Shown piece by piece: positions 33,236 through 41,640 of a DNA stretch of 56,009 nucleotides (positions within the stretch are counted from its first letter, which is position 1; each line of letters opens with the position of its first letter). The translations under genes were made by a program, and so were the position numbers. The stretch lies in NCBI GenBank assembly GCA_902760865.1, contig CACWID010000031.1:1-56009 (forward strand), given 5' to 3'. This DNA comes from an uncultured Bacteroidales bacterium. Its GTDB lineage: Bacteria; Bacteroidota; Bacteroidia; Bacteroidales; Muribaculaceae. The notes under the pieces were generated by a model. That model made no database searches. It saw only the letters and a program-made list of their open reading frames with translations, and was not told the DNA's origin.

Positions 33236-34183
33236 ATGGCTGTAACCATCAATGACATCAAGAAACTGCGCGACATGACCGGCGCAGGCTTGAGCGACTG
33301 CAAGAAGGCGCTCATCGAGAGCGACAACGACATCACCAAGGCTATGGAGCTGATCCGCAAGCGCGGACAGGCCATCGCAGCCAAGCGTGAAGACCGTCAG
33401 GCAGCTCAGGGTATCGCTATCGGTAAGACCGACGGCAAGTTTGCTGCTATCATCGCCCTCAAGTGTGAGACCGACTTCGTCGCTATGGACCAGAAGCCCG
33501 CTAACCTCGACGAGCTCAACGCCCTCCAGATGGACGGCAAGGCCGTGAGTGAGCAGATCACCGCACTGAGCGGTATCACCGGCGAGAAGATGGAGTTGGG
33601 TGCCTATGAGTGCCTGAATGCCCCCTCGACCGTTGTTTACAACCACTTCAATGGTATGCTCTCGGCTGCTGTTGCCTTCAACCAGGAGAACGTGGCCGAG
33701 GACGTTGCCAAGGCTATCGCTATGCAGGTTGCATCGATGAACCCCATCAAGGCCACCCGCGACCAGATCTCTCAGGAGGTTATCGACGAGGAGCTGCGCA
33801 TGGCTATCGACAAGACCAAGGCCGAGCAGGTAAGCAAGGCTGTTGAGAACGCCCTCAAGAAGGCCGGTTTCAACCCCTACTACTGCGCTACCGAGGAGCA
33901 CCGCGACGAGGCCATCCGCAAGGGTTACATGACCGAGGAGCAGGTTGCTGCCGCTCTCAAGCTCATGGATGAGACCGCCAAGCAGAAGGAGGCCAACATG
34001 CCCGAGCAGATGATCCAGAACATCGCCCAGGGTCGCCTGAACAAGTTCTATCAGGAGAACGTCCTGATGGAGCAGGTCTATGAGGCTGGTGAGAACAAGG
34101 AGACTGTTGCACAGTTCCTGGCTGCCGCCGACAAGGACCTCAAGGCCATCGACCTGAAGCGTGTCAACCTCAACGTTGACTAA
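33236..34183 (+). CDS. tsf: Elongation factor Ts
   Basis: 315 residues. The N-terminal UBA-like domain has KLRDMTGAGLSDCKKAL, and the core has KCETDFVAMDQ, the segment that contacts EF-Tu and displaces Mg-GDP. It is the nucleotide exchange factor for EF-Tu. A strong terminator lies 23 nt downstream. Confidence 0.98.
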   Translation: MAVTINDIKKLRDMTGAGLSDCKKALIESDNDITKAMELIRKRGQAIAAKREDRQAAQGIAIGKTDGKFAAIIALKCETDFVAMDQKPANLDELNALQMDGKAVSEQITALSGITGEKMELGAYECLNAPSTVVYNHFNGMLSAAVAFNQENVAEDVAKAIAMQVASMNPIKATRDQISQEVIDEELRMAIDKTKAEQVSKAVENALKKAGFNPYYCATEEHRDEAIRKGYMTEEQVAAALKLMDETAKQKEANMPEQMIQNIAQGRLNKFYQENVLMEQVYEAGENKETVAQFLAAADKDLKAIDLKRVNLNVD

Positions 34184-34206
34184 TTTCTCATTTCGAGATA
34201 CATCGA

Positions 34207-34245
34207 GTGGGTGCCAGTTGTTTTTCAGCTGGCACTCACTTTTTT
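34207..34245 (+). terminator. Rho-independent terminator after tsf
   Basis: A 14-bp stem with two G-U pairs (GTGGGTGCCAGTTG / CAGCTGGCACTCAC), TTTTT loop, followed by TTTTTT. Confidence 0.85.
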
Positions 34246-34256
34246 ATGCCAATGGC

Positions 34257-34287
34257 ATTGCCATGTCAAAAAAAAGCAGTATCTTTG
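34257..34287 (+). promoter_or_regulatory. Promoter of rplY-pth-hslR
   Basis: ATTG, 19-nt spacer, TATCTTTG. The leader is about 90 nt. Confidence 0.7.
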
Positions 34288-34383
34288 CCGCGCTTTTTTA
34301 AACTTTTCCAGTGTGATGGGAAATTAAAGGAAGCGTTTTTATAAACCAATTACTTTAATTTTGAGTAACACAACCAATTAAAA

Positions 34384-35079
34384 ATGAAGACTTATCAACT
34401 GAACGCAGAGGCTCGTACTGACCTCGGCAAGAAGGCCGCTAAGGCCCTCCGCAAGGAGAACAAGATTCCCGTTGTCCTGAATGGTGGCAAGCTCGTTGAC
34501 CTCGACAAGGACGGCAAGTACAATGGCAAGCTCCTCGCTGGTGAGAAGGTGGTTCCCGTGGGCCGTGACGGCAAGGGCATCATCACCACTGACCTGGTAG
34601 TGAATTTCGCCGACGTGCGCAAGCTCATCTACAGCACCGACGTGTGCGTGATTGACTTGACCTACGACGGACAGACCCGCAAGGCTGTCCTGAAGGACCT
34701 GCAGTTCCATCCCGTTAGCGACGCCGTTCTGCACATCGACCTCCTGGAGGTTAGCGATGACAAGCCCGTCGTTGTTGAGATTCCCGTGCACCTCGAGGGT
34801 CACGCTGTCGGTGTTAAGGCCGGTGGTAAGCTCTACCTGAGCATGAAGAAGGTGAAGGTTAAGGGCCTGTACAAGGACATTCCCGAGACCATCATCCTCA
34901 ACGTGGATGCCCTGGAGATCGGCAAGACCATCAAGGTTCGCGACTGCCACTTCGACAACATCGAGCTGGTTAACGCCAAGGATCTCGTGATCGCTGGCGT
35001 ACGCACCACCCGTGCTGCTGCCAACGCTGCCACCACCGAAGAGGGCGAGGAGGCTGAAGGCGAGGCTGCTGCCGAGTAA
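34384..35079 (+). CDS. rplY: 50S ribosomal protein L25/general stress protein Ctc
   Basis: 231 residues: an N-terminal 5S-rRNA-binding L25 domain ([20 protein letters not shown]) and a C-terminal TL5/Ctc beta domain (about 95-185), then an acidic tail of Glu, Gly and Ala. The long two-domain form is typical of Bacteroidetes. First gene of a small operon with pth and an S4-domain gene, all concerned with the 50S subunit and peptidyl-tRNA. Confidence 0.96.
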   Translation: MKTYQLNAEARTDLGKKAAKALRKENKIPVVLNGGKLVDLDKDGKYNGKLLAGEKVVPVGRDGKGIITTDLVVNFADVRKLIYSTDVCVIDLTYDGQTRKAVLKDLQFHPVSDAVLHIDLLEVSDDKPVVVEIPVHLEGHAVGVKAGGKLYLSMKKVKVKGLYKDIPETIILNVDALEIGKTIKVRDCHFDNIELVNAKDLVIAGVRTTRAAANAATTEEGEEAEGEAAAE

Positions 35080-35126
35080 TGTTCACCCTTGCGGCGGACG
35101 ACACCGCTGCACAGCTACTACAACCT

Positions 35127-35690
35127 ATGAAGTACCTCATTGTCGGCTTGGGGAACATTGGTGCAGAGTACCAGGGGACCCGCCACAACATAGGATTTAC
35201 AATATTGGATGCTCTCGCCGAGGCATCCAATATTGTTTTCACGACCCAGCGCTATGGAGCCGTGGCCGAGATGCGCGTCAAGAACCAGCAGCTTGTGCTG
35301 CTTAAGCCCTCGACCTACATGAACCTGAGCGGTGAGGCCGTGCGCTACTGGATGATCAAGGAGCACATCGACCTTGACCACCTGCTGGTCATCGTCGATG
35401 ACATCGCGTTGCCCTTCGGCCACATACGCATCCGCCCCAAGGGTGCCGACGGCGGCCACAACGGCCTGAAGAGCATCAACGACATGCTGCAGAGCCAGCA
35501 GTGGGCGCGGTTGCGCTTCGGCATCGGCAACGACTTCCCGCCGGGCGCCCAGGTGGACTATGTGCTGGGCTACCCCACCCCTGAGGAGCTCGCCGTCCTG
35601 CCCGAGCGCGCCAAGGTGGCGGCCGATGCCATCAAGGCCTTCTGCCTCTCGGGCGTGACATTCGCGATGAACAACTACAATAACAAGTAG
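35127..35690 (+). CDS. pth: Peptidyl-tRNA hydrolase
   Basis: 187 residues. [20 protein letters not shown] places the catalytic His20; Asp92 ([10 protein letters not shown]) positions it, and [10 protein letters not shown] and GGHNGLKSI are conserved. It frees tRNA from prematurely released peptidyl-tRNA. The frame is open upstream to within the rplY stop, but ATG 35127 starts at the conserved motif. Its TAG stop is followed at once by a heptanucleotide tandem tract. Confidence 0.97.
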   Translation: MKYLIVGLGNIGAEYQGTRHNIGFTILDALAEASNIVFTTQRYGAVAEMRVKNQQLVLLKPSTYMNLSGEAVRYWMIKEHIDLDHLLVIVDDIALPFGHIRIRPKGADGGHNGLKSINDMLQSQQWARLRFGIGNDFPPGAQVDYVLGYPTPEELAVLPERAKVAADAIKAFCLSGVTFAMNNYNNK

Positions 35691-35696
35691 ATGAGT

Positions 35697-35721
35697 GATT
35701 AGAGATTAGTGATTAGTGAAG
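35697..35721 (+). repeat. Heptanucleotide tandem tract between pth and hslR
   Basis: GATTAGN units start at 35697, 35704 and 35711, with a degenerate fourth at 35718; spacing is exactly 7 nt. The tract fills most of the 41-nt gap. Confidence 0.8.
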
Positions 35722-35731
35722 TTTTAGGGGA

Positions 35732-36256
35732 ATGAAGGAAGTGAGAATCGACAAGTGGCTGTGGGCCACACGCGTGTTCAAGACCAGGACCATTGCCACC
35801 ACGGCGTGCAAGCTGGGACGAGTGACCATCGGGGCCATGCCCGTCAAGCCGTCACACGGCATCAAGGTGGGCGACCGCATCGACGTCCGCAAACCTCCCG
35901 TAACCTATACCTTTGAGGTCATAGCCCTGCTCAATAACCGAGTGGGCGCCAAACTTGTGCCTCAATATCTGAAAAACATCACCAGCCCCGACCAGCTACG
36001 CCTGCTCGAGATGGTCAAGATCGACGGCTTTGTCAACCGCCAGCGCGGCATGGGTCGTCCCACCAAGAAGGAAGGCCGCGAGCTGCAGGACTTTACCGAC
36101 GAGGCTTTCTTCGGCTTTGATGACCCGACACCCATCGACGACGCCTTCGACTGGGACGAAGACGAGAACCCGATTTGGACCGCTGAAGACGAGGCCCGCC
36201 TGAACGAGGACATCGCCCGCCGGCAGCAGGAAAGTGAGAACAACAAGGCAGAATAA
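35732..36256 (+). CDS. hslR: S4-domain RNA-binding protein, Hsp15 (HslR) family
   Basis: 174 residues. The S4 fold is clear at 1-60: VRIDKWLWATRVFKTRTIAT, then KPSHGIKVGDRIDVRKPP. Hsp15 binds free 50S subunits carrying nascent chains and helps recycle them, which fits its position behind pth. A region GMGRPTKKEGRELQDF is followed by an acidic tail rich in Asp and Glu (130-174), longer than in E. coli HslR (133 residues). Confidence 0.88.
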   Translation: MKEVRIDKWLWATRVFKTRTIATTACKLGRVTIGAMPVKPSHGIKVGDRIDVRKPPVTYTFEVIALLNNRVGAKLVPQYLKNITSPDQLRLLEMVKIDGFVNRQRGMGRPTKKEGRELQDFTDEAFFGFDDPTPIDDAFDWDEDENPIWTAEDEARLNEDIARRQQESENNKAE

Positions 36257-36299
36257 AGCGATTCCCGGCTAAGTGCCGACGCTCAATTCGCCCGCATTG

Positions 36300-36386
36300 T
36301 AGAGACGCAAAATATGGCGTTTTGTGAACGAAATTTTTGAAACGTCCAACGACTAGAGACGCAAAATTCTTGCGTCTCTAGTCGTT
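36300..36386. repeat. TAGAGACGCAAAAT repeat with 17-bp perfect palindrome between convergent genes
   Basis: The word TAGAGACGCAAAAT occurs at 36300 and 36354. The second copy is part of a perfect 17-bp inverted repeat (arms 36348-36364 and 36370-36386, loop AATTC) that reads the same from both sides. It lies between the convergent hslR and addB-type genes and may end transcription in both directions. Confidence 0.7.
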
Positions 36387-36436
36387 ATCTCAAAGGAATA
36401 AGATTGTGCTGCACAAAACCCCTCACTACCGGGCCG

Positions 36437-39400
36437 TCAATAACTGGACTTGGAGGGCGTGCGGCGGCAGAAGTCGATAAACCTGCAATAATTGCAGCAG
36501 CGCGACTTGGGATTCTCGGGCGCCTGGCCGAAACTGCCGTCATAGATTGACCGGATGACCCCAGCCATCGCATCGATGAACTCTCGAGCCATCCCGTCGC
36601 CCATCGAGAAGACATACTGCTGCAACGGGGCGCTCTTGCCGGTTTTGTACATGACGCCGCTGTCCTTCATCGACGACAGCTTGTAGATGACAGGCATGAC
36701 ACGGCCCGCATCAGGGAACTCCTTGAGGTAGGCATAGCTGTAGAGGAACAGCTGCAGGATGGCCTTGCGCCGCTTGTCCATATCACATTCAAACAGAGGG
36801 CTCAGGCCCTCGTTTTCATTATAGGTAAACGATGTCTCGTCCCTGCCGGTCTTGTAGTCCACAATGCGCACGGTGCCATCGGCCAGCCGGTCAACGCGGT
36901 CGGGCTTATAGGTGAAGTTGAATCGCTCGCCGCCCATCTCCATGGAGGGCATGTTGTGGGTCTGCTCACACTCCAGCACGGTGAAGTTTCCTTCCTTGTC
37001 AATCAGTTCCAGGTCATAGTCGATGACAAACTTCACATAGCTCTCGATGGTGTCGATGAGCATATAGGCCTCGCCGCGCAAGGGCTGCGTGTCAGTGTCG
37101 AGTTTTTCCTCGGGAACGCGCAGGTAGGTCTTCTTGATGTTGCGGACGACGGCAGCCTTGAGCTTCTTACTCTTGAAATCCTGCAGATAAGGCTTATCAA
37201 TCAGTCCTCCACGCTGTCTCACGCCCTCGTTGTCATAGCAGTCGCCCAGCGTGTCGTGGATGATGGTGCCGAAGGTGCCGCTGTCCATGAAGTCGCTCGT
37301 CTCGTTGTCATCGTTCAGTCCCTGGACATAGTGCAGGTAGAATTGCAACGGGCAGTTGATATACTTGTTGATAGCACTGGCCGACAGATATTTACCACCC
37401 TGCACCGGGTCACGCGTGTAGCGGTCGCGCAGGTCACCAGCGAGCATCGTCGGCACCTCGATGGCAATCACCGAGGAAGTCTCCACCTCGGGGGTCATCT
37501 CGACGTGATGCAGTTGCCGGCCATAGACTTTTTCGAGCTGCGTGATGTAGCGTGACGGCTCGGCCGAGCCCATCTTCTGGGCACTGGAGTCGTAGATGAG
37601 CGTGACGTTGCGTGAGCGATTTAGCAAGCGATAGAAGTTATAGGCCACGATGGCCTCCTGCTGCTCGATGGTGGACATGCCGTGGGCACGGCGGATGTAG
37701 TTGGGGATGAACGAGTTGATGCTGCGACGGCGCGGGAACACGCGCTCATTCATCGACAGGATGACCACGTTCTCGAAGTCCAGACTGCGCGTCTCGAGCA
37801 GGCCCATGATCTGCAGGCCCTGCAGCGGCTCTCCGGTAAAGGGCACGATGGCTGCCGCCGTCAGTCGGTCAATCAGGTAGAACACGGTGCTGCGCGCGAT
37901 AACCTGGTTGCATTCGGCAAGCGAACGCTTCAGCTGGCTGAGCACGTCGATATACATGACCAGGAATGCCTGTTGCAAGGGCACCTCCACGCCGTCCATC
38001 TTCGGGCCATCCTCCTCATCATCACGGGCATCGACAGCGGGCATCATCTTGCCGGCCAGCAGGTTGCAGAAGGCCAGCAGGTGGTCCAGATAGCCCACCT
38101 GGCTGGTGCGGATGTCGCCCTCCTGGGCGCTGTCCATGGCGGGGACAAAAAGGTCGCCGAACTCCAGCGTCGTCAACTCCTTTGCCGGCACACGGAAGCG
38201 GTTGGTCCGCGCCAGCTCGGTCGCTACGGTCAGGGCCTCGCTCGTGAAATAGGTCTTGATGAGCGGATGGGAAAGGATGTCGTTCACGTCCTCGCGGTAA
38301 TAGGTCCACTCGTCGCGCTCCTTGCTCGCCTGATGGTGCAGACGGGCCACAATATGCATCAGCGAGACGATGCCCGAACTGCGCAGGGGGTAACCCAACG
38401 TCACGTTCAGGTGGGAAACGCCGTGGACCGAGTGCAACAGCGGCACCAGCAAGCCCTCGTCGGGCAACACAATCGCCGTCTCGATGCCGGGAATGGCCTG
38501 GCCTTGCTGGCCCTGCCTCATGAGTTTTACCTCGTTGAAAGCCTGCTTTGTCTGCCCCACATTGGACGGGACTGAGACGACGCGAACGTGCTGCTCAACG
38601 GCCTCGAGCGGCGCGATGGGCATGGCCTTGAAACGGTCGCAGTACCCCTTGATGAGCAATGCTCCAGGGTCATGGGGCGCCTTCTTGAGCAATGCCTCGA
38701 TGCCCGCATTGTCCCACCAGAAGTCGGCCTTATCCTTGAAGCGGTCGAAGATACGGACCTCGGCGGCCGACAGCACGCCGAAACCGACAAACACCATCCT
38801 GACATAATGCAACGCCTCATCGCCACTGGCCTCGGCGGCCATGCGCAGCTGACGTCCGGGTGCCGTGACGCCCTTGCGGGCCAGCGCCTCATGGTAGCCC
38901 TCATAGATGGCAGCCAACGCATTCCACAGGCTCATGAATTCGCGCTTCACCTTGTCGTCGCTGGCGGCTGACTGGCGGCGATGCTGCCACAGGTCGGCCT
39001 CGGCACTGGTGTCGAAAAAGGCAGAGAACAGGTTCACGCCGAAGATGCGTCGCACCTGGGCCTCGACCTCGGGCGTGAGGTAGTTGCTGCTCAGGTTGTG
39101 GAGGTCATCCAGATTGCGGTAGATCTCTCCTGCATCGGCCAGCGAGCGGTCGATATCGTTAAAGTCACTTACGATGAGTTGAGCCCAGTAGATGAATTTG
39201 TCGAACTCCTGGGCAACGTCGCCCATGGCGCGGCAATAGGCATCATAGAGGGCAAATACCATCTCGATGTCGCTGGCGACGGTGGTATCGGTCAGCTCGG
39301 CCACGAGCTCGTTGATGGATGTCACACACGGCATCAGGTGGGGTTTCACCGTTGCGGAGCCCCTGTCTCGGGCAATGAGTTCCTGCTGCAGGTAGTGTGT

Positions 39401-39502
39401 GAAGAACTGTCCGCTGCGGCGGTTGGGGAACACGAAGCAATAGTCTTCAAGCCCCTGGACATCAAGGTAATGACGTGCGACTTGTTGCAGAAAGGGATTC
39501 AT
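36437..39502 (-). CDS. addB: AddB-type PD-(D/E)XK nuclease with iron-sulphur staple
   Basis: 1021 residues. N-terminal parts resemble a UvrD-like helicase fold, but the P-loop position reads VFPNRRSGQFF, so it should not hydrolyse ATP, as for AddB proteins. The C-terminal nuclease has GTIIHDTLG, the catalytic KPDRVDRLADGTVRIVDYKTG region (Asp, Asp, Lys) and the QLFLYSYAY helix. Four cysteines for a 4Fe-4S cluster are present: one in YINCPLQFY and three in Cys1003-x2-Cys1006-x5-Cys1012. The partner AddA helicase is not in the window. Its role is double-strand break resection. It follows holB after 45 nt made almost wholly of heptanucleotide repeats. Confidence 0.88.
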   Translation of the reverse strand: MNPFLQQVARHYLDVQGLEDYCFVFPNRRSGQFFTHYLQQELIARDRGSATVKPHLMPCVTSINELVAELTDTTVASDIEMVFALYDAYCRAMGDVAQEFDKFIYWAQLIVSDFNDIDRSLADAGEIYRNLDDLHNLSSNYLTPEVEAQVRRIFGVNLFSAFFDTSAEADLWQHRRQSAASDDKVKREFMSLWNALAAIYEGYHEALARKGVTAPGRQLRMAAEASGDEALHYVRMVFVGFGVLSAAEVRIFDRFKDKADFWWDNAGIEALLKKAPHDPGALLIKGYCDRFKAMPIAPLEAVEQHVRVVSVPSNVGQTKQAFNEVKLMRQGQQGQAIPGIETAIVLPDEGLLVPLLHSVHGVSHLNVTLGYPLRSSGIVSLMHIVARLHHQASKERDEWTYYREDVNDILSHPLIKTYFTSEALTVATELARTNRFRVPAKELTTLEFGDLFVPAMDSAQEGDIRTSQVGYLDHLLAFCNLLAGKMMPAVDARDDEEDGPKMDGVEVPLQQAFLVMYIDVLSQLKRSLAECNQVIARSTVFYLIDRLTAAAIVPFTGEPLQGLQIMGLLETRSLDFENVVILSMNERVFPRRRSINSFIPNYIRRAHGMSTIEQQEAIVAYNFYRLLNRSRNVTLIYDSSAQKMGSAEPSRYITQLEKVYGRQLHHVEMTPEVETSSVIAIEVPTMLAGDLRDRYTRDPVQGGKYLSASAINKYINCPLQFYLHYVQGLNDDNETSDFMDSGTFGTIIHDTLGDCYDNEGVRQRGGLIDKPYLQDFKSKKLKAAVVRNIKKTYLRVPEEKLDTDTQPLRGEAYMLIDTIESYVKFVIDYDLELIDKEGNFTVLECEQTHNMPSMEMGGERFNFTYKPDRVDRLADGTVRIVDYKTGRDETSFTYNENEGLSPLFECDMDKRRKAILQLFLYSYAYLKEFPDAGRVMPVIYKLSSMKDSGVMYKTGKSAPLQQYVFSMGDGMAREFIDAMAGVIRSIYDGSFGQAPENPKSRCCNYCRFIDFCRRTPSKSSY

Positions 39503-39509
39503 GGTGTTT

Positions 39510-39549
39510 CAGTTTTCAGTTGTCAGTTTTCGGTTTTCAGTTGTCAGTT
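39510..39549 (-). repeat. Heptanucleotide tandem tract between holB and addB
   Basis: Coding-strand unit AACTGAN; plus-strand CAGTT/CGGTT starts at 39510, 39517, 39524, 39531, 39538 and 39545, exactly 7 nt apart. It runs into the holB stop and ends 7 nt before the addB ATG. Same word family as the tract at 15041. Confidence 0.8.
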
Positions 39550-40678
39550 AGCGTCTGATCAGGATTGACAGGCGGATGGTCAGGTCGAACAGGATGAGCT
39601 TGGCGTTGCCGTTGCCGGCGATGTCAGTGCTGGCGCGCTCCAGCTCGGCGGCAATCGGCTCGACGTTGCGCTCGTTGATGAATGGGGAGAAGCGTGTTGA
39701 GAAAGCCTCCTCCTCGTGGGTCATGTAGTTCAGTTCCGGGTTGTGCAGGTTGTAGATGAAATTCTCGCGCACCTGACGCACGGCATAATCCAGGAAACGG
39801 CGCGACTTCTCGCGCTTCATTTCGGCGATGACCTCGCTCCAAGGTTTGAGTTTGGCCAGATCATGCTGATAGGAAAGGCGCATCAGTTCGATGAAGCGCT
39901 CACGGAACTCGTGGAACTCGCTGCCGGTCTGGACCATGCGCTCGGCCATCGTCACGTTGCCGTCGGCAGGGGCAGCCAGGGCAAGGGCGTTCTGCATGTC
40001 CATTCCATACCGTTTCACCAGATACTGGGCCACCATCGGTGTGGAGGGCTTGCGTAGCTCGATGCGCTGGCAACGGGACAGGATAGTCCCGAGGATGCCC
40101 TTCTCGTTGTCGCTCACGAGGATGAACTTGCAGTCGTCGTAGGGTTCCTCGATGAGTTTCAGCAACTTGTTGGCGGCTTCATCCTTCAGCTTCTCGGGAA
40201 GCCACATGATCAGCACCTTATATTTGGACGTGTAGGCGCTCAGCGTCATTTTGCGCATGATGCTGTCCGCCTCGCGCACAAAGATCTGCGGTTGTGCGTT
40301 GTCGTTCTTCAGCAGGCCGAGCCACGCCTGGTAATCCTCAACGGGATACTTGGTGACAAACTCGTGCCACTCGTCGATATAATCATCGGCATCACACGGG
40401 CTGTTGCTGTCTCCCTTGCGATTGGTGAACGGGTAGCTGTAGTGGGTATCTACCTGGTTGAACGACTGGTGCTGGCGGCACATCGGACACACGCCGCAGG
40501 AGTCACCGTCCACATGGTTCTTGCAGTGCAGATACTGCGCCGCAGCCATCGCCAGGCCCAGCTTGGGCACACCCAGCTCGCCATAGAGCAGCAACGCATG
40601 GGGCAAACGGTCGGCGTCAATCATGCGACGAATCTGCCCTATTGCCTGCTCATTACCTAAAACTTCGCTGAATTTCAT
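39548..40678 (-). CDS. holB: DNA polymerase III subunit delta prime
   Basis: 376 residues, clamp-loader AAA+ fold. The P-loop is degenerate (LLYGELGVPKLG), as expected for delta prime. The zinc module has Cys52, Cys61, Cys64 and Cys67 (SCGVCPMC). The sensor region ends in LSRCQRIEL, and NKLLKLIEEPYDDCKFIL is conserved. It serves as the fixed wrench of the sliding-clamp loader. The start at 40678 (MKFSEVLGNEQAIGQI) was chosen over an upstream frame extension because it matches the family start. Confidence 0.93.
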   Translation of the reverse strand: MKFSEVLGNEQAIGQIRRMIDADRLPHALLLYGELGVPKLGLAMAAAQYLHCKNHVDGDSCGVCPMCRQHQSFNQVDTHYSYPFTNRKGDSNSPCDADDYIDEWHEFVTKYPVEDYQAWLGLLKNDNAQPQIFVREADSIMRKMTLSAYTSKYKVLIMWLPEKLKDEAANKLLKLIEEPYDDCKFILVSDNEKGILGTILSRCQRIELRKPSTPMVAQYLVKRYGMDMQNALALAAPADGNVTMAERMVQTGSEFHEFRERFIELMRLSYQHDLAKLKPWSEVIAEMKREKSRRFLDYAVRQVRENFIYNLHNPELNYMTHEEEAFSTRFSPFINERNVEPIAAELERASTDIAGNGNAKLILFDLTIRLSILIRR

Positions 40679-40793
40679 CTTCTGTGTTCTCCGTATTTTT
40701 TTCGGAGTGTAAAGATACAACTTTTTCCCCACACTGCCTAATCTACCCAAGTTTTTCTATCAAAAAGTTTTCAGAGGCCCCGCCATATTAATG

Positions 40794-40824
40794 ATTGCAA
40801 TCTCAAGTTATTGTACTAACTTTG
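40794..40824 (+). promoter_or_regulatory. Promoter of vsr
   Basis: ATTG, 19-nt spacer, TAACTTTG. The CTATAG repeat begins immediately after the -7 box, so it covers the predicted transcription start and most of the leader. Confidence 0.65.
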
Positions 40825-40826
40825 CA

Positions 40827-40859
40827 AAATAGTTACTATAGTTGCTATAGAACTATAAA
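40827..40859 (+). repeat. 9-nt-periodic CTATAG leader repeat upstream of vsr
   Basis: Hexamers at 40827 (AAATAG), 40836, 40845 and 40854 (CTATAA), each step 9 nt, ending ACTATAAAGAAAAG 15 nt before the ATG. Same design and orientation as the repeat upstream of the 76-aa orphan (3813-3856). Confidence 0.7.
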
Positions 40860-40873
40860 GAAAAGAGAAGACT

Positions 40874-41419
40874 ATGGCGGACAAGATGACACCGGAGCAG
40901 CGGCATCGTTGCATGAGCCGCATCAGGGGGCGCGACACCAAGCCCGAGATGGTGGTGCGGCGCTGGTTGTGGCATCAGGGATTCCGCTATCGGCTGTATG
41001 TCAAGGCTTTGCCAGGCACACCGGACATTGTAATGAGGAAGTGGCGGACGGCCATCTTTGTCAACGGATGTTTCTGGCACGGCCATGAGTGCCAGAAGCA
41101 TAGCCCCACGACCAATGCCCAGTTCTGGCAGGACAAAATCAGGCGCAATCGGGAGCGCGATGCCCGCAACCAGCAACTCCTGCAGGAGGCCGGCTGGCAC
41201 GTGATTGTCGTGTGGGAATGCCAGCTCACGGCCAAGCGGCGCATGGCCACGCTGCGCGAACTCGACCTGGAAATCAGCCGCATCGTGCTGGAAAGAACGC
41301 CAAAGACAGCAAAGCCCTCCTACACCCTACCCGAGCATGAAGAGCTGCCACTGGCAGCCGAACCCGCCGCAGAATATGCCAGCAAAAGCAAACAGGGTGC
41401 CAAAAGTAAACCCGAATAA
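40874..41419 (+). CDS. vsr: Very short patch repair (Vsr) endonuclease
   Basis: 181 residues. The Vsr core is intact: MSRIRGRDTKPEMVVRRWLW, then PGTPDIV with catalytic Asp51, and FVNGCFWHGHECQKH with His69, the same numbering as E. coli Vsr, plus FWQDKIRRNRERDARN. It nicks 5' to T in T:G mismatches that arise by deamination of 5-methylcytosine. A cytosine methyltransferase normally sits next to vsr; none is in this window. The C-terminal 40 residues are an unrelated Ala/Glu/Lys/Pro-rich tail. Its leader carries a periodic CTATAG repeat. Confidence 0.95.
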   Translation: MADKMTPEQRHRCMSRIRGRDTKPEMVVRRWLWHQGFRYRLYVKALPGTPDIVMRKWRTAIFVNGCFWHGHECQKHSPTTNAQFWQDKIRRNRERDARNQQLLQEAGWHVIVVWECQLTAKRRMATLRELDLEISRIVLERTPKTAKPSYTLPEHEELPLAAEPAAEYASKSKQGAKSKPE

Positions 41420-41439
41420 TAGCCGATAATTCCTAAAGA

Positions 41440-41612
41440 TTGCATTACCGTTGCTTTCAGCTAAGGTAGGCGGCGCCATGACAAAAAAATGAAAAATTTC
41501 ATTTTCATTTTGTTCTGTCCATGGCTTGCATTACCGTTGCTTTCAGCGAAGGTAGGCGGCGCCATGACAAAAAAAATGAAAAATTTCATTTTCATTTTGT
41601 TCTGTCCATGGC
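41440..41612 (+). repeat. 86/87-nt tandem duplication containing promoter elements
   Basis: Copy 1 (41440-41525) and copy 2 (41526-41612) are almost identical; they differ by a T/G change (CAGCTAAGG, CAGCGAAGG) and an A7/A8 tract. A truncated third copy starts at 41613. Each copy carries TTTG near its end and TACCGTTG near its start, so TTTG of one copy is 19 nt from the -7 box of the next. Confidence 0.9.
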
Positions 41613-41626
41613 TTGCACTACCTTTG
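41596..41626 (+). promoter_or_regulatory. Promoter of the acyltransferase gene
   Basis: TTTG (end of copy 2), 19-nt spacer, TACCTTTG (start of the partial third copy), a perfect consensus 15 nt before the ATG. A weaker duplicate with TACCGTTG lies at 41509-41539. Confidence 0.75.
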
Positions 41627-41640
41627 CCTTTTGTTTTGTC

